DNA of 64,000 bases from an uncultured Christensenellaceae bacterium (GTDB lineage Bacteria; Bacillota; Clostridia; Christensenellales; Pumilibacteraceae), in NCBI GenBank assembly GCA_910588155.1, contig CAJUPB010000001.1, positions 209,766 to 273,765 of the forward strand, read 5' to 3'. Below the pieces are notes generated by a model. The model was given only the letters and a program-made list of their open reading frames with translations, was not told the DNA's origin and did no database searches. A program made the position numbers and the translations under genes. Below, piece after piece: positions 7,893-16,607 of this stretch (position 1 is the first letter of the stretch; every line of letters begins with the position of its first letter).

Positions 7893-8926
7893 TTACGCTC
7901 GCCCCTCTTTCTTTCTATTTCTTCCGTCATTTTCGCAACGACTTGTTCCACACTCATATCGCTCGAATCTATCTCTATTGCGTCGGCAGCTCTTTTCAGA
8001 GGGTCTACCTTGCGATGAGAATCGTTGTAGTCTCTCGACTCGATATCTTTCTTTACCGTAACGAAATCACACTTTTCGCCTTTTGCCGTCAACTCGTCGT
8101 ATCGGCGTTTTGCGCGGACTTCCGTGCTTGCCGTCAAAAAGAATTTGACGGGCGCATTCGGCAAAACCTTTGTGCCTATATCTCTGCCGTCCAAAATGCA
8201 ATCGCGTTCGGACGCTATTTTGCGTTGCATTTCCACAAGTTTTTTCCGAACACTTTCTATTGCCGAAAAATCGCTTGCCAATTTCGAAACATAATGCTTT
8301 CTAATCTCTTCACCGACGTCTTTTCCGTCGAGATACACTTTTTGAACCCCGTCTTTATATTCGACGGAAATGTCAGTATCGCATAGAATTCTGTTTATCC
8401 CTGCTTCGTCCGAAATATTTATACCGCTATTGTGCATTTTAAGACCGATTGCGCGATACATCGCGCCCGTATCAAGATACGTCATATTCAGACTCTTGGC
8501 AAGCAATTTGGCAATCGTACTTTTTCCCGCGCCGCTCGGTCCGTCGATGGCTACCGCGAAAGTGCCGCACAAGTCCGGACGCAAAACTTTTGCACCGCGC
8601 AAATACACGTGACGCGCGCTATCCAAACCGACAGCTTCCACCATTACCCTGACGCACATCGGCAAAGAGCCTTTTATCGGAGGTTCGAGACAACTGAACA
8701 AAGGACAATCCAAAACACCGCTTTCCCGAACGGCGCGGGCAGGATAATATGCCGTTATATCCGCCGTGGAACTGATAATGCAAAAAATCGGTTTATTATC
8801 TTCCGTATTCAAACCGTTTTCCGAAACCAACTTGCCTACAAGCTCCGTAACGCTTTCACAAATATCTTTTGCCGTATCGGAATTCACGGTCGTAGCGCCG
8901 CGAATAACCGCTATCTTGTCATTCAC
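7889..8926 (-). CDS. cmk: Fusion of AroH-type chorismate mutase and cytidylate kinase
   Basis: Residues 1-120 match monofunctional AroH chorismate mutase, which makes prephenate. The residues that define the active site in Bacillus AroH are present: R9 in VIRGATTV, E81 in SCLEPP, R93 in MCVRVM, Y108 in HVYLRGA and R116 in VLRPDL. Residues 122-345 are cytidylate kinase, with the P-loop GPSGAGKST, YLDTGAMYRA, the conserved CILDGRDIGTKVLP, and a short lid. The GTG at 8926 is chosen because GGGAGGT lies seven bases before it; the longer frame to 8959 has no such signal. The Shine-Dalgarno overlaps the stop of the upstream BaiN-like gene. Confidence 0.92.
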   Translation of the reverse strand: MNDKIAVIRGATTVNSDTAKDICESVTELVGKLVSENGLNTEDNKPIFCIISSTADITAYYPARAVRESGVLDCPLFSCLEPPIKGSLPMCVRVMVEAVGLDSARHVYLRGAKVLRPDLCGTFAVAIDGPSGAGKSTIAKLLAKSLNMTYLDTGAMYRAIGLKMHNSGINISDEAGINRILCDTDISVEYKDGVQKVYLDGKDVGEEIRKHYVSKLASDFSAIESVRKKLVEMQRKIASERDCILDGRDIGTKVLPNAPVKFFLTASTEVRAKRRYDELTAKGEKCDFVTVKKDIESRDYNDSHRKVDPLKRAADAIEIDSSDMSVEQVVAKMTEEIERKRGERK

Positions 8927-8930
8927 TTTT

Positions 8931-10160
8931 TCAACCTCCCGCGCTCTCTCCTGCGGCAAAGCCCGTAGAAAGAGCTATCTGTATATTAAAACCGCCCGTC
9001 ACGGCGTCTACGTCCAATGTTTCTCCCGCAAAATAGAGACCTTCGACTATTTTGCTTTCCATTGTCGAAGGATTTACCTCTTTCAGGCTTACTCCTCCCG
9101 AAGTCACTATTGCGTGCTCCACGTCATAGACGGAATCTATTTCAAACGCAAGTCCTTTCAATGCCCGCAAAAGCCGTTCTCTCTGCTGCCGAGTCACGCT
9201 GTTTACAAACGTATCGCCGTCGAGTCCGCAATATTCGATAATAAACGGCACAAGCGAACGAGGCAATAAATCGAACAGCGCATTTTTCAACTGCTTATTG
9301 GAATACTTTTTGAAATCCGAAAGCACGCGACTGTCCAGCTTGTCCTCATCCAGCGCAGGCTTTAAATCTATCGTAAGTTTTGCGCCATTCAAATTCTTTC
9401 TGTTTATTCGACTGCTCAACGTCAGAGGAACGGGACCCGATACTCCGTCGGAAGTAAACAGCAATTCTCCGAAACCGCTTTCCGAAAAACCCTGCCCCGC
9501 CGCTTTGACGGATACGTTTTTCAAACTCAAACCCTCTATATCCGCAACGCGGCTTTTCAATCTTATCGGAGCGAGAGCCGCAATCGGCTTTACCACGGAG
9601 TGACCGAAACAAGTGGCAAACACGTATCCGTCGCCGCTGCTGCCCGTGGACGGATAACTCTTTCCGCCGCAAGCAATTATCAATTTTTCGCACAGATAAA
9701 CATTTCCGCTTTCCGTATGCACTTCGAAAAACTCGGCTTTTTTCTGCGCTTTTACCACTCTGTCGTTTAAAATAAGTTCGGTGTCGTGTGCCGTCGCGTA
9801 ACGAACAAGAGCTTTGATTATATCGGATGATTTGTCGCTTTCGGGAAAAACGCGATTGCCGCGTTCCGTTTTCAGTCTCACTCCGAGTTTTTCGAAAAGC
9901 TCCATCGTATACGACGGAGGAAATCGATATAGACAACTCTGCAAGAACTTGCCGCCGTTTATGACATTGGACAAAAAATCGCGCGGCTCGCATCGGTTCG
10001 TCAGATTACATCGTCCCTTTCCCGTTATATAGAGCTTTTTTCCCGATTTCTCGTTGCGCTCCAAAACGACGACAGTTTTCCCTTTTTCCGCGGCTTTTCC
10101 CGCCGCAGCCAGACCCGACGCGCCTGCGCCTATAATAACTATGTCCTTTTGTGATTTCAA
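8931..10160 (-). CDS. BaiN/HI0933-type NAD(P)/FAD-dependent oxidoreductase
   Basis: This is a HI0933/YtfP-type flavoprotein of about 409 residues. The N-terminus carries the Rossmann dinucleotide motif DIVIIGAGASGLAAAGKAA, then GKKLYITGKGRCNLTN, typical of the family. GGKSYPSTGSSGDGY and the C-terminal GLYFAGETLDVDAVTGGFN are further family blocks that bind FAD. The physiological substrate is usually unknown; a BaiN member reduces bile-acid intermediates. The frame is open to 10265, but I place the start at TTG 10160, which overlaps the surE stop as TTGA and directly precedes the Rossmann strand. No ATG is available there. Confidence 0.88.
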   Translation of the reverse strand: MKSQKDIVIIGAGASGLAAAGKAAEKGKTVVVLERNEKSGKKLYITGKGRCNLTNRCEPRDFLSNVINGGKFLQSCLYRFPPSYTMELFEKLGVRLKTERGNRVFPESDKSSDIIKALVRYATAHDTELILNDRVVKAQKKAEFFEVHTESGNVYLCEKLIIACGGKSYPSTGSSGDGYVFATCFGHSVVKPIAALAPIRLKSRVADIEGLSLKNVSVKAAGQGFSESGFGELLFTSDGVSGPVPLTLSSRINRKNLNGAKLTIDLKPALDEDKLDSRVLSDFKKYSNKQLKNALFDLLPRSLVPFIIEYCGLDGDTFVNSVTRQQRERLLRALKGLAFEIDSVYDVEHAIVTSGGVSLKEVNPSTMESKIVEGLYFAGETLDVDAVTGGFNIQIALSTGFAAGESAGG

Positions 10161-10903
10161 AAGATTTTCAACCTTTTCAATTTGTCGAGAGCCGCGAAAT
10201 CGTTTCTGTCCGTCGACAGCGGCGTTATCGTTGCGAAGCCTTGCTTTATAAGTTCGACGTCGCAATCCTCATCATTGAGATTATGCGGCGTCGGCTGTCC
10301 GCATATACGCACAGAGTCGTCGGTTTGTCCCGCGACATAACTGTCATTGTAAAGATTTATGCCTGCCTTCGTCAATCTGACGCCTTTAAACGGCTCGGTT
10401 ATCGGAAAATTGATATTAAGAACGCCGCCGAAAGCACAGCACAAGTCAATCAAACGTTCCTTTTCTTCGTAGACAAAGTCTGCGGCTTTTATATACATCT
10501 CTTCCGAGCAGTTCCATTTTTGCAAACTGATTGCAATCGACGGTATGCCGTGCATTGCACCCTCCGTCGCCGCGGCAACGGTTCCGCTGTACAAAATATC
10601 CGTACCCAGATTTGCTCCGTTGTTTATGCCCGAAAGAACAAGGTCGAACGGCTGTCCGTCGTTGAAATACAAAACACCCGTTTTCGTACAGTCTGCCGGA
10701 GTCCCCGAAATGGCGTATGCCGTAAATGCGCCCGTTTTCTTTTCGAAAAGAATATCTTCGTCAATAGTCAAAGAATGGCTGAACCCCGAACGCTGATTCA
10801 TCGGAGCGACAACCATTACTTCGTTTTCCCTCGCGAATCTTTCCGCCAAAACACGTATACCTACGGCGTCGATACCGTCGTCGTTGGCTATCAACACTCT
10901 CAT
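10157..10903 (-). CDS. surE: 5'/3'-nucleotidase SurE
   Basis: SurE is a metal-dependent nucleotidase that removes phosphate from nucleoside monophosphates and is linked to stress survival. The N-terminus MRVLIANDDGIDAVGI holds the paired Asp metal ligands. NQRSGFSHSLT, GTPADCTKTGV and LVLSGINNGANLGTDILYSGTVAAA are the conserved active-site blocks. The ATG at 10903 overlaps the oadA stop as ATGA; upstream sequence in this frame is not SurE-like. The 248-residue length is normal. Confidence 0.95.
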   Translation of the reverse strand: MRVLIANDDGIDAVGIRVLAERFARENEVMVVAPMNQRSGFSHSLTIDEDILFEKKTGAFTAYAISGTPADCTKTGVLYFNDGQPFDLVLSGINNGANLGTDILYSGTVAAATEGAMHGIPSIAISLQKWNCSEEMYIKAADFVYEEKERLIDLCCAFGGVLNINFPITEPFKGVRLTKAGINLYNDSYVAGQTDDSVRICGQPTPHNLNDEDCDVELIKQGFATITPLSTDRNDFAALDKLKRLKIF

Positions 10904-12297
10904 ATAGGATGAACCTGCGATTCCTTGTCGAAGATGGTTTTGTCCACGCCGCTTTTTGCAGCCAAACGCCTTTTGAAGAACGGAATCGCCAATTGCGGAA
11001 ACAGCGCATACGTGAGAACGTCTTCTTCCTGTTCCACATACTCTGCGATTTCTTTTTCGTAACCGGCAAGTTCGGGAGCGATATTGTCCGCGGGCCGACA
11101 AGTTATTCTAGGCATATCGCCTATTATTTTTTTGACGATTTTTGCGTCGGGGTCTATCGGCAACTTTCCGTATTCGCCGGCAAGCATACCTTTGGTTTCT
11201 TTCGTAACCATTTTGTAGCGTTCGCCCGAAATCACGTTGAGTACTGCCTGCGTGCCGACTATCTGACTTGACGGAGTGACGAGCGGAGGATATCCGAGGT
11301 CGGCTCTGACTCTCGGAACTTCTTCCAAAACAGCCAAAAGTTTATCGGACGCTCCCTGCTGTTTAAGCTGACTTATGAGATTGGACAACATACCGCCGGG
11401 CACTTGATATATCAGCGCGTTTACGTCGACTTTCAATACCTGCGGACTCAAAAATCCGTCGTCGGACAAACGTTGCGCAACTTTTTTGAAATAAACCGTC
11501 AACTCGTTCAAGGCGTGCAAATCCAATCCCGTATCATACGGCGTGCCTTGCAACGTTGCGACGAGAGACTCCGTGGCGGGTTGACTCGTCCCGTTTCCGA
11601 GCGGAGAAAGCGCGGTATCGACGATGTCGCAGCCTGCTTCAATCGCTTTCAGATTCGTCATATCGCCTATTCCCGCGGTGTTATGCGTATGCAAATGCAA
11701 AGGAACGCTTATTTTCTCTTTCAGCCGCGAGACGAGCTCATATGCCGTATACGGCAACAAGAGATTTGCCATATCCTTGATGCAAATTATGTCGGCACCC
11801 ATTTTTTCCAATTCTACGGCAAGATTCACGAAGTAATCCACGGTATGAACTTTACTCGTCGTGTAACTTATCGCCGCTTCCACGGTGCCTTTATACTTCT
11901 TTGTGCTTTCGATTGCTTGGCGCATATTGCGCGGGTCGTTCAGCGCGTCGAAAATACGAATGATATCTATACCGTTTTTCACGGAAAGACGGCAGAAACT
12001 GTCCACCACATCGTCGGCATAGTGCTTATAGCCGAGTAAGTTCTGTCCGCGCAGCAGCATTTGCAATTTAGTGTTCGGCATTGCTTTGCGCAACTGTCTC
12101 AATCTTTCCCAAGGGTCTTCGTTGAGATAGCGCAGGCAGGAATCGAACGTTGCGCCGCCCCACGCCTCCAACGCGTAATAGCCCACCTTGTCCAGCTTGT
12201 CTGCAATCGGCAACATTTCGTCTACGGTCATTCTCGTCGCCGCCTGCGACTGATGCGCGTCACGAAGTATCGTTTCCATTATTTTAACTTTTGCCAT
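10900..12297 (-). CDS. oadA: Oxaloacetate decarboxylase alpha / pyruvate carboxylase-type carboxyltransferase (no biotin domain)
   Basis: This 465-residue subunit moves a carboxyl group between biotin and pyruvate/oxaloacetate. It has RDAHQSQAATRM near the start, LLRGQNLLGYKHY, the carbamylated-lysine motif CIKDMA (K174) and the metal histidines in HLHTHNTAG (about 201-205). The C-terminal conserved PYC/OADA region is present, but the protein stops before the biotinyl domain found in longer OadA forms; the carrier is encoded separately at 13561. The ATG at 12297 lies 12 bases after AGGAGG, a long spacing, and no other start is in frame. It ends in ATGA overlap with surE. Confidence 0.93.
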   Translation of the reverse strand: MAKVKIMETILRDAHQSQAATRMTVDEMLPIADKLDKVGYYALEAWGGATFDSCLRYLNEDPWERLRQLRKAMPNTKLQMLLRGQNLLGYKHYADDVVDSFCRLSVKNGIDIIRIFDALNDPRNMRQAIESTKKYKGTVEAAISYTTSKVHTVDYFVNLAVELEKMGADIICIKDMANLLLPYTAYELVSRLKEKISVPLHLHTHNTAGIGDMTNLKAIEAGCDIVDTALSPLGNGTSQPATESLVATLQGTPYDTGLDLHALNELTVYFKKVAQRLSDDGFLSPQVLKVDVNALIYQVPGGMLSNLISQLKQQGASDKLLAVLEEVPRVRADLGYPPLVTPSSQIVGTQAVLNVISGERYKMVTKETKGMLAGEYGKLPIDPDAKIVKKIIGDMPRITCRPADNIAPELAGYEKEIAEYVEQEEDVLTYALFPQLAIPFFKRRLAAKSGVDKTIFDKESQVHPI

Positions 12298-12328
12298 ATG
12301 CGAGTATGACCTCCTATATACAATTAAA

Positions 12329-13534
12329 TCAGCCGCCGAAAATTGCGAGCAACAAACCTGCCGCAACGGCAGAGCCTATGACTCCCGCGACATTCGGTCC
12401 CATTGCGTGCATCAGCAAATAGTTGTCCGGCACTTCTTTTTGCCCCACCGTTTGCGAAACACGCGCCGCCATAGGAACGGCGGAAACGCCCGCGCTTCCT
12501 ATGAGCGGATTAATCTTCTTCTTCGAGAACAAGTTCATTATTTTTGCCATAAGAATTCCGCCCGACGTACCTATCATAAATGCCAACAGTCCGAGCACTA
12601 TTACAAATAGCGTTGTCGGAGCAAGGAATATCGGGCCTACGGCTTTGGAGCCTACGACTACGCCGAGCATTATGGTTACTATATTTATAAGCTCGTTGCT
12701 TGCCGTTTTTGCCAATCTGTCGGTGACGCCGCTTTCCTTCAAAAGATTGCCGAGCATCAACATTCCGACAAGCGGCAAAGCCGAAGGTAAAATCAAGCCC
12801 ACGAGAGCGGTAACCAATATCGGAAATATAATTTTCTCTCTTTTACTGACTGCACGAGGCTGTTCCATACGAATACTTCTCTCTTTCTTTGTCGTCAGTA
12901 ATTTCATAATCGGCGGTTGAATTATCGGTATAAGCGCCATATAGGAATATGCCGCAATCGCAATTATCGGAAGCAAGTCTTTTTGTCCGAGCATTTGCGT
13001 CAACCATATCGCGGTAGGTCCGTCCGCACCGCCTATTATGGCTATTGCCGCCGCCGCCGCACCTTTGAATCCGATTGCGACAGCGCCGAAAAACGTAACG
13101 AAAATTCCGAGCTGCGCCGCCGCACCGAGCAGCAGGCTTTTGGGATTTGCAATCAACGGACCGAAATCCGTCATCGCGCCTATGCCCAAGAAAATGAGCG
13201 GAGGAAAAATAACTTTATCCACGCCCTGATATAAGTAATACAACAACCCGTATGAAGCACCGTTTGCCAATTGTTCCTGCGTAAGCTCGTGGGCGCCCTG
13301 CGTATAACCTTCGAAATACAGCAAATCGGCACCGCCGGGGATATTGACGATTAGCATACCGAAAGCAATCGGCAACAACAGCAACGGCTCGTATCCTCTG
13401 CCTATCGCAAGATAGAACAACACCAAAGATATGCCTATCATTACATAGTTCTGCCAGAAATTTGCTCCGGAAGCCACGGAATTGGCGATGCCCGTACTTT
13501 CCCACAGGTTTATAAGTATGTCTAAAAATGACAT
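12329..13534 (-). CDS. oadB: Sodium-pumping decarboxylase beta subunit (OadB/GcdB/MmdB)
   Basis: OadB-type proteins decarboxylate carboxybiotin in the membrane and use the energy to export sodium. The 401-residue protein has about nine to eleven hydrophobic segments, the conserved [13 protein letters not shown] and [12 protein letters not shown] blocks, the sodium-channel helix region, and [15 protein letters not shown] near the C-terminus. Sequence alone cannot tell oxaloacetate, methylmalonyl-CoA and glutaconyl-CoA pumps apart. GGAGG lies ten bases before the ATG. It lies between the biotin carrier and OadA genes. Confidence 0.95.
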   Translation of the reverse strand: MSFLDILINLWESTGIANSVASGANFWQNYVMIGISLVLFYLAIGRGYEPLLLLPIAFGMLIVNIPGGADLLYFEGYTQGAHELTQEQLANGASYGLLYYLYQGVDKVIFPPLIFLGIGAMTDFGPLIANPKSLLLGAAAQLGIFVTFFGAVAIGFKGAAAAAIAIIGGADGPTAIWLTQMLGQKDLLPIIAIAAYSYMALIPIIQPPIMKLLTTKKERSIRMEQPRAVSKREKIIFPILVTALVGLILPSALPLVGMLMLGNLLKESGVTDRLAKTASNELINIVTIMLGVVVGSKAVGPIFLAPTTLFVIVLGLLAFMIGTSGGILMAKIMNLFSKKKINPLIGSAGVSAVPMAARVSQTVGQKEVPDNYLLMHAMGPNVAGVIGSAVAAGLLLAIFGG

Positions 13535-13560
13535 TTCTTTACGACCTCCCGTTACAGGCC

Positions 13561-13914
13561 TTACTTAATGCAAGCAAGGTCGGCGCCGGACACGACATTA
13601 TCGCCCGCTTTAACCAAAAACGTGATTGTACCGTCCGCACTTGCAACGATATCGTTCTCCATTTTCATAGCTTCGAGAACAATGACTTTGTCGCCTTTTT
13701 TTACCGTTGCGCCGTTTTCTACCGAAAATTTCAAAACAAGTCCCGGCATAGGCGCTTTGACCATACTGCCGCCCGCCGCCGTTGCGGAAACGGGCACGAC
13801 GGGAGCTTGCACGGGCGCGCTTGCCGAAGAGCTTACGGGTGCTGCCGAGCCGTCGGTCTCCTCGACCTCTACGACATAAGATTTACCGTTTACGTTTACA
13901 TTGAATTTACGCAT
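13561..13914 (-). CDS. Biotin carboxyl carrier subunit
   Basis: This 117-residue protein has an N-terminal strand, [19 protein letters not shown], then an Ala/Pro/Ser/Val-rich flexible linker (about 22-52), and a biotinyl domain with the attachment site EAMKMEN. It resembles the gamma or delta subunit of sodium-pump decarboxylases and the 1.3S subunit of transcarboxylase. The lysine between the two methionines would be biotinylated. It can serve both carboxyltransferases encoded in this operon. GGAGG lies seven bases before the ATG. Confidence 0.95.
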   Translation of the reverse strand: MRKFNVNVNGKSYVVEVEETDGSAAPVSSSASAPVQAPVVPVSATAAGGSMVKAPMPGLVLKFSVENGATVKKGDKVIVLEAMKMENDIVASADGTITFLVKAGDNVVSGADLACIK

Positions 13915-13933
13915 TGTAGTTTCCTCCGCTGGA

Positions 13934-14308
13934 TTATCTGTTATTCTTGAATTTACTTACTTGTCTGATACGCCTTACCGTAAAAGGCGCAACCTCTTGC
14001 GTGCCGTTTTCTTCGGCATAAATCATAGCTATCGCAGCCGTTATCGCCGCAACAGTTTCTTCGTCCTCCGATACTGCCGTCGGCTCGATTTCCTTTGTCT
14101 TTTGTTTTTTCGCGTCGGACTTGCCTATCGCCGAAAAAATCTTTTCGAAAATCATCAGCAAACCGACCAATATCAACAAAACGCATATGACAACGGATAT
14201 ACCTATCACGGCATAAAGCAACGCCATAAGCAAATCGATATCGGAATTCAACCATTCGAACATCGGCGCTTTTTCGGAATCCGCCGCTGACATCAAAAAT
14301 TGAAACAT
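13934..14308 (-). CDS. oadG: OadG-family small membrane subunit
   Basis: The 124-residue protein has one membrane helix (about residues 26-55, [20 protein letters not shown]) followed by a charged region and a C-terminal [16 protein letters not shown] helix. This layout, together with its place between a carboxyltransferase and a biotin carrier, fits OadG/MmdD-type subunits, which assemble the decarboxylase complex on the membrane. The C-terminal [15 protein letters not shown] recalls the ends of MmdD proteins. AGGTG precedes the ATG. Confidence 0.82.
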   Translation of the reverse strand: MFQFLMSAADSEKAPMFEWLNSDIDLLMALLYAVIGISVVICVLLILVGLLMIFEKIFSAIGKSDAKKQKTKEIEPTAVSEDEETVAAITAAIAMIYAEENGTQEVAPFTVRRIRQVSKFKNNR

Positions 14309-14312
14309 ATTT

Positions 14313-15695
14313 TCACCTCTTTGAAAGGAAGGTCTGCACTATGCCGATGAGGAAGCGACGCGAAAATTCGGGTTTCACGACGTTATCGTAAAGTCCGAGC
14401 GCAGCCACGCCGTCAGCCGACATATTCTCTTTCGCATACGCGGATGCGAACTTTTCTTCCGCCTTTTTCTTATCCTTGGCTTTGGCTATATCTTCGCCGT
14501 AGAGCAAACGTGCGACGGCTTCGCTTTCCAAAGCGCCCGTTTCTGTTCCCGTCCACGCCGCGGAATAATCGCATATCGATTTGGAACAGAATGCGGTGTA
14601 TCCGACTCCTATCGCTTTGCCCACGACAAGAGAAATTTTTGCCACCGAAATCTGCGAATAGCTGTAAATAAGGTTTCCGACTTCGCGAATCAAACCGCCG
14701 TTTTCCTCGGTCAAATCGGCAGCGGCGCCCGCGCAGTCGACAAGATTGACCACAGGTAAACCGTAAGTCTGACAAAGCGTCAACAGCTCGCACACTTTAA
14801 GCGAAGCTTTGCAAGTCAATCTGCCATCGCCGACGGACGGATTATTTGCGACGAGTCCGACGGAAATTCCGCCCAATCTCGCAAGTCCCGTAACGACCTC
14901 GGGAGCATAATCCGAACGCAGTTCCAAAAAGCTGTCTTTATCTACCGCTTCTTTTATCAAAGTCGAAGTCTTGGCGCCGACTTTCAATCCTTTGCAATTT
15001 CTGTTTAAATCGTCGGTCGATTCTATAACGGGTTCGCCGACCAATTCCAAATATGCGCTTACAGTGTTTTTCAACTCGGCAGCGGATTTTACTATTACCG
15101 ATACAACTCCCGTTTCGGCATTTGCCGAAGCCGTTCCGACCTTTGCAACGTCGATTTTGGTCTTCGAAGCAAGCACCAAAGGACTCGCCGTCGCCATTAC
15201 GGACTTATCGAAAGCAACGGTCAAATCGCTGTATGCCGTCAAGTACGACAGCATTCCGAGATTACTGCCCTTTATCACGCATATCGTGGGCACAACGCCG
15301 TATGCTTTCGCACAAGAAGCAAGAATTTTGCCGTAACCGTCGAGAATCTCCGCGCCCTCTCCGAAACGCGCACCGCTTGTGTCTATAACGGATATCAAAG
15401 GAACACCCGTTTTTACCGCATTGTTTACGATTCTCGCAATTTTCTCCGCAGCCCCCACGCCTATACTTCCCTTCAAAACAGACGGATTGGTTGCAAACAA
15501 AGCAGTCTGTATTCCGTTAATAACGGCAAAACCGCCGACCACACCTTCTCCGACAACTTCTCCCAAAGGGTTGAGCGAGGCGATTAAAGTGTCGGTCTCG
15601 ATAAAAGAGTCTTTGTCCACAAAGTCTTTGATAAAGGTCAACGTGTCCTTTTCGCCGGATTTTACCCGCGCCTTTACACCGCTTGATTGAGCCAT
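14313..15695 (-). CDS. CoA-type carboxyltransferase subunit (methylmalonyl-CoA decarboxylase alpha / transcarboxylase 12S-like)
   Basis: This 460-residue protein is a crotonase-fold carboxyltransferase of the acyl-CoA carboxylase beta family. Two related halves are visible: the N-terminal one with IDTSGARFGEGAEIL and GSNLGMLSYLTAYSD, the C-terminal one with VNLVDCAGAAADLTEE and GKAIGVGYTAF. Members transfer carboxyl between biotin and methylmalonyl-CoA, glutaconyl-CoA or related esters; the substrate cannot be read here. It is shorter than typical MmdA (about 510 residues) and quite divergent. The ATG at 15695 is 13 bases after GGAGG; the open frame reaches 15737. It is the first gene of the long operon. 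Confidence 0.85.
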   Translation of the reverse strand: MAQSSGVKARVKSGEKDTLTFIKDFVDKDSFIETDTLIASLNPLGEVVGEGVVGGFAVINGIQTALFATNPSVLKGSIGVGAAEKIARIVNNAVKTGVPLISVIDTSGARFGEGAEILDGYGKILASCAKAYGVVPTICVIKGSNLGMLSYLTAYSDLTVAFDKSVMATASPLVLASKTKIDVAKVGTASANAETGVVSVIVKSAAELKNTVSAYLELVGEPVIESTDDLNRNCKGLKVGAKTSTLIKEAVDKDSFLELRSDYAPEVVTGLARLGGISVGLVANNPSVGDGRLTCKASLKVCELLTLCQTYGLPVVNLVDCAGAAADLTEENGGLIREVGNLIYSYSQISVAKISLVVGKAIGVGYTAFCSKSICDYSAAWTGTETGALESEAVARLLYGEDIAKAKDKKKAEEKFASAYAKENMSADGVAALGLYDNVVKPEFSRRFLIGIVQTFLSKR

Positions 15696-15751
15696 ACCGA
15701 TAAACAGTCCTCCAATAGTTATATGTGAAATTCGCAAACTTCCACTATTTT

Positions 15752-15780
15752 ATTATACAGTAAGATTTGAAAAATTACAA
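15752..15780 (-). promoter_or_regulatory. Promoter of the carboxyltransferase operon
   Basis: TTGTAA (15780-15775), 17-nt spacer, TATAAT (15757-15752) on the minus strand, about 57 bp upstream of the first start codon. It would drive ten genes through ispH. Confidence 0.75.
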
Positions 15781-15836
15781 GCGTTTTACGGTATAAATAT
15801 CCACTATTCGCAAGCTTTTAAGCCTTGCCGATTATT

Positions 15837-15871
15837 AAAAGACCGACGATATCGTTTGCCGTCGGTCTTTT
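15837..15871 (-). terminator. Terminator after rluB
   Basis: AAAAGACCGACG and CGTCGGTCTTTT form a 12-bp perfect stem around an 11-nt loop, 8 bp after the rluB stop; the symmetric A/T ends allow it to work in both directions. Confidence 0.85.
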
Positions 15872-15878
15872 CGGTTCT

Positions 15879-16589
15879 TCACAGTTTTTTCAAATATTCC
15901 ACTTCTTTATCGTTGAGCGCACGCGACATTCCGCGATAGAGATTTCCGAGTTTCAATTCGCCGATTGCCGTTCGTTTCAAGAAAACGACTTCTCGGTTTA
16001 TGCTGTCGAACATTCTGCGAACCTGCCTGTTTCGACCTTCGGTTATCACGACCTCGACTCTGCTTATTCCTTCGGAAAAATCTTTCAATTTCGCCTTGCA
16101 TTTTTTTGTGCGAACCCCGTCCAAAAGCACCCCTCCGCGCAATTTACCTAGCTCGCTTTCCGATATTTCCCCTTCCACCTTTGCAACGTATGTTTTCGGC
16201 ACTTCGTTGTGTGGATGCATTATTCTGTTTGCAAGGTCGCCGTCGGTTGTCAAAAGCAGCAATCCCTCCGTATCGAAATCCAATCTTCCGACGGGGAATA
16301 TTCTTTTATCCGCATATTCTTCGCTCAAAAGCTGCAAGACGTTTTTTCTGCCGTATTCGTCGCTGGTGGTGCAGACATATCCTTTCGGCTTGTTCAACAT
16401 TATATATATATGTTGTTCGACCGGAGAAACGCGCACACCGTTTACCGTGACGATATCGGCATCTTTCACATCGGTAGCCAAATCCGTTACCGTTCGTCCG
16501 TTGATTTTGACTTTGCCTTCAACCACGAACACTTCGCTGTTTCTTCTGCTGCTCACTCCGCACAGAGCAAGATATTTGTTTATCCTCAA
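15879..16589 (-). CDS. rluB: rRNA pseudouridine synthase, RluB/RsuA family
   Basis: This 236-residue enzyme isomerises a uridine in rRNA. An N-terminal S4 RNA-binding domain (about 1-60) is followed by the catalytic domain with the family motif VGRLDFDTEGLLLLTTDGD, where D104 is the catalytic aspartate. LNKPKGYVCTTSD and EGRNRQVRRMF are further family blocks, typical of RluB, which acts on 23S rRNA. The start is TTG, with GGAAG eight bases before it. It is the last gene of the scpAB operon. Confidence 0.93.
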   Translation of the reverse strand: MRINKYLALCGVSSRRNSEVFVVEGKVKINGRTVTDLATDVKDADIVTVNGVRVSPVEQHIYIMLNKPKGYVCTTSDEYGRKNVLQLLSEEYADKRIFPVGRLDFDTEGLLLLTTDGDLANRIMHPHNEVPKTYVAKVEGEISESELGKLRGGVLLDGVRTKKCKAKLKDFSEGISRVEVVITEGRNRQVRRMFDSINREVVFLKRTAIGELKLGNLYRGMSRALNDKEVEYLKKL

Positions 16590-16607
16590 TGTATTTCACT
16601 TCCTTGT

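Noticed and set aside
8927..8959. Longer start of the AroH-Cmk protein at 8959
   Set aside because: The added residues are not AroH-like, and the Shine-Dalgarno lies inside them, correctly spaced for the GTG at 8926.
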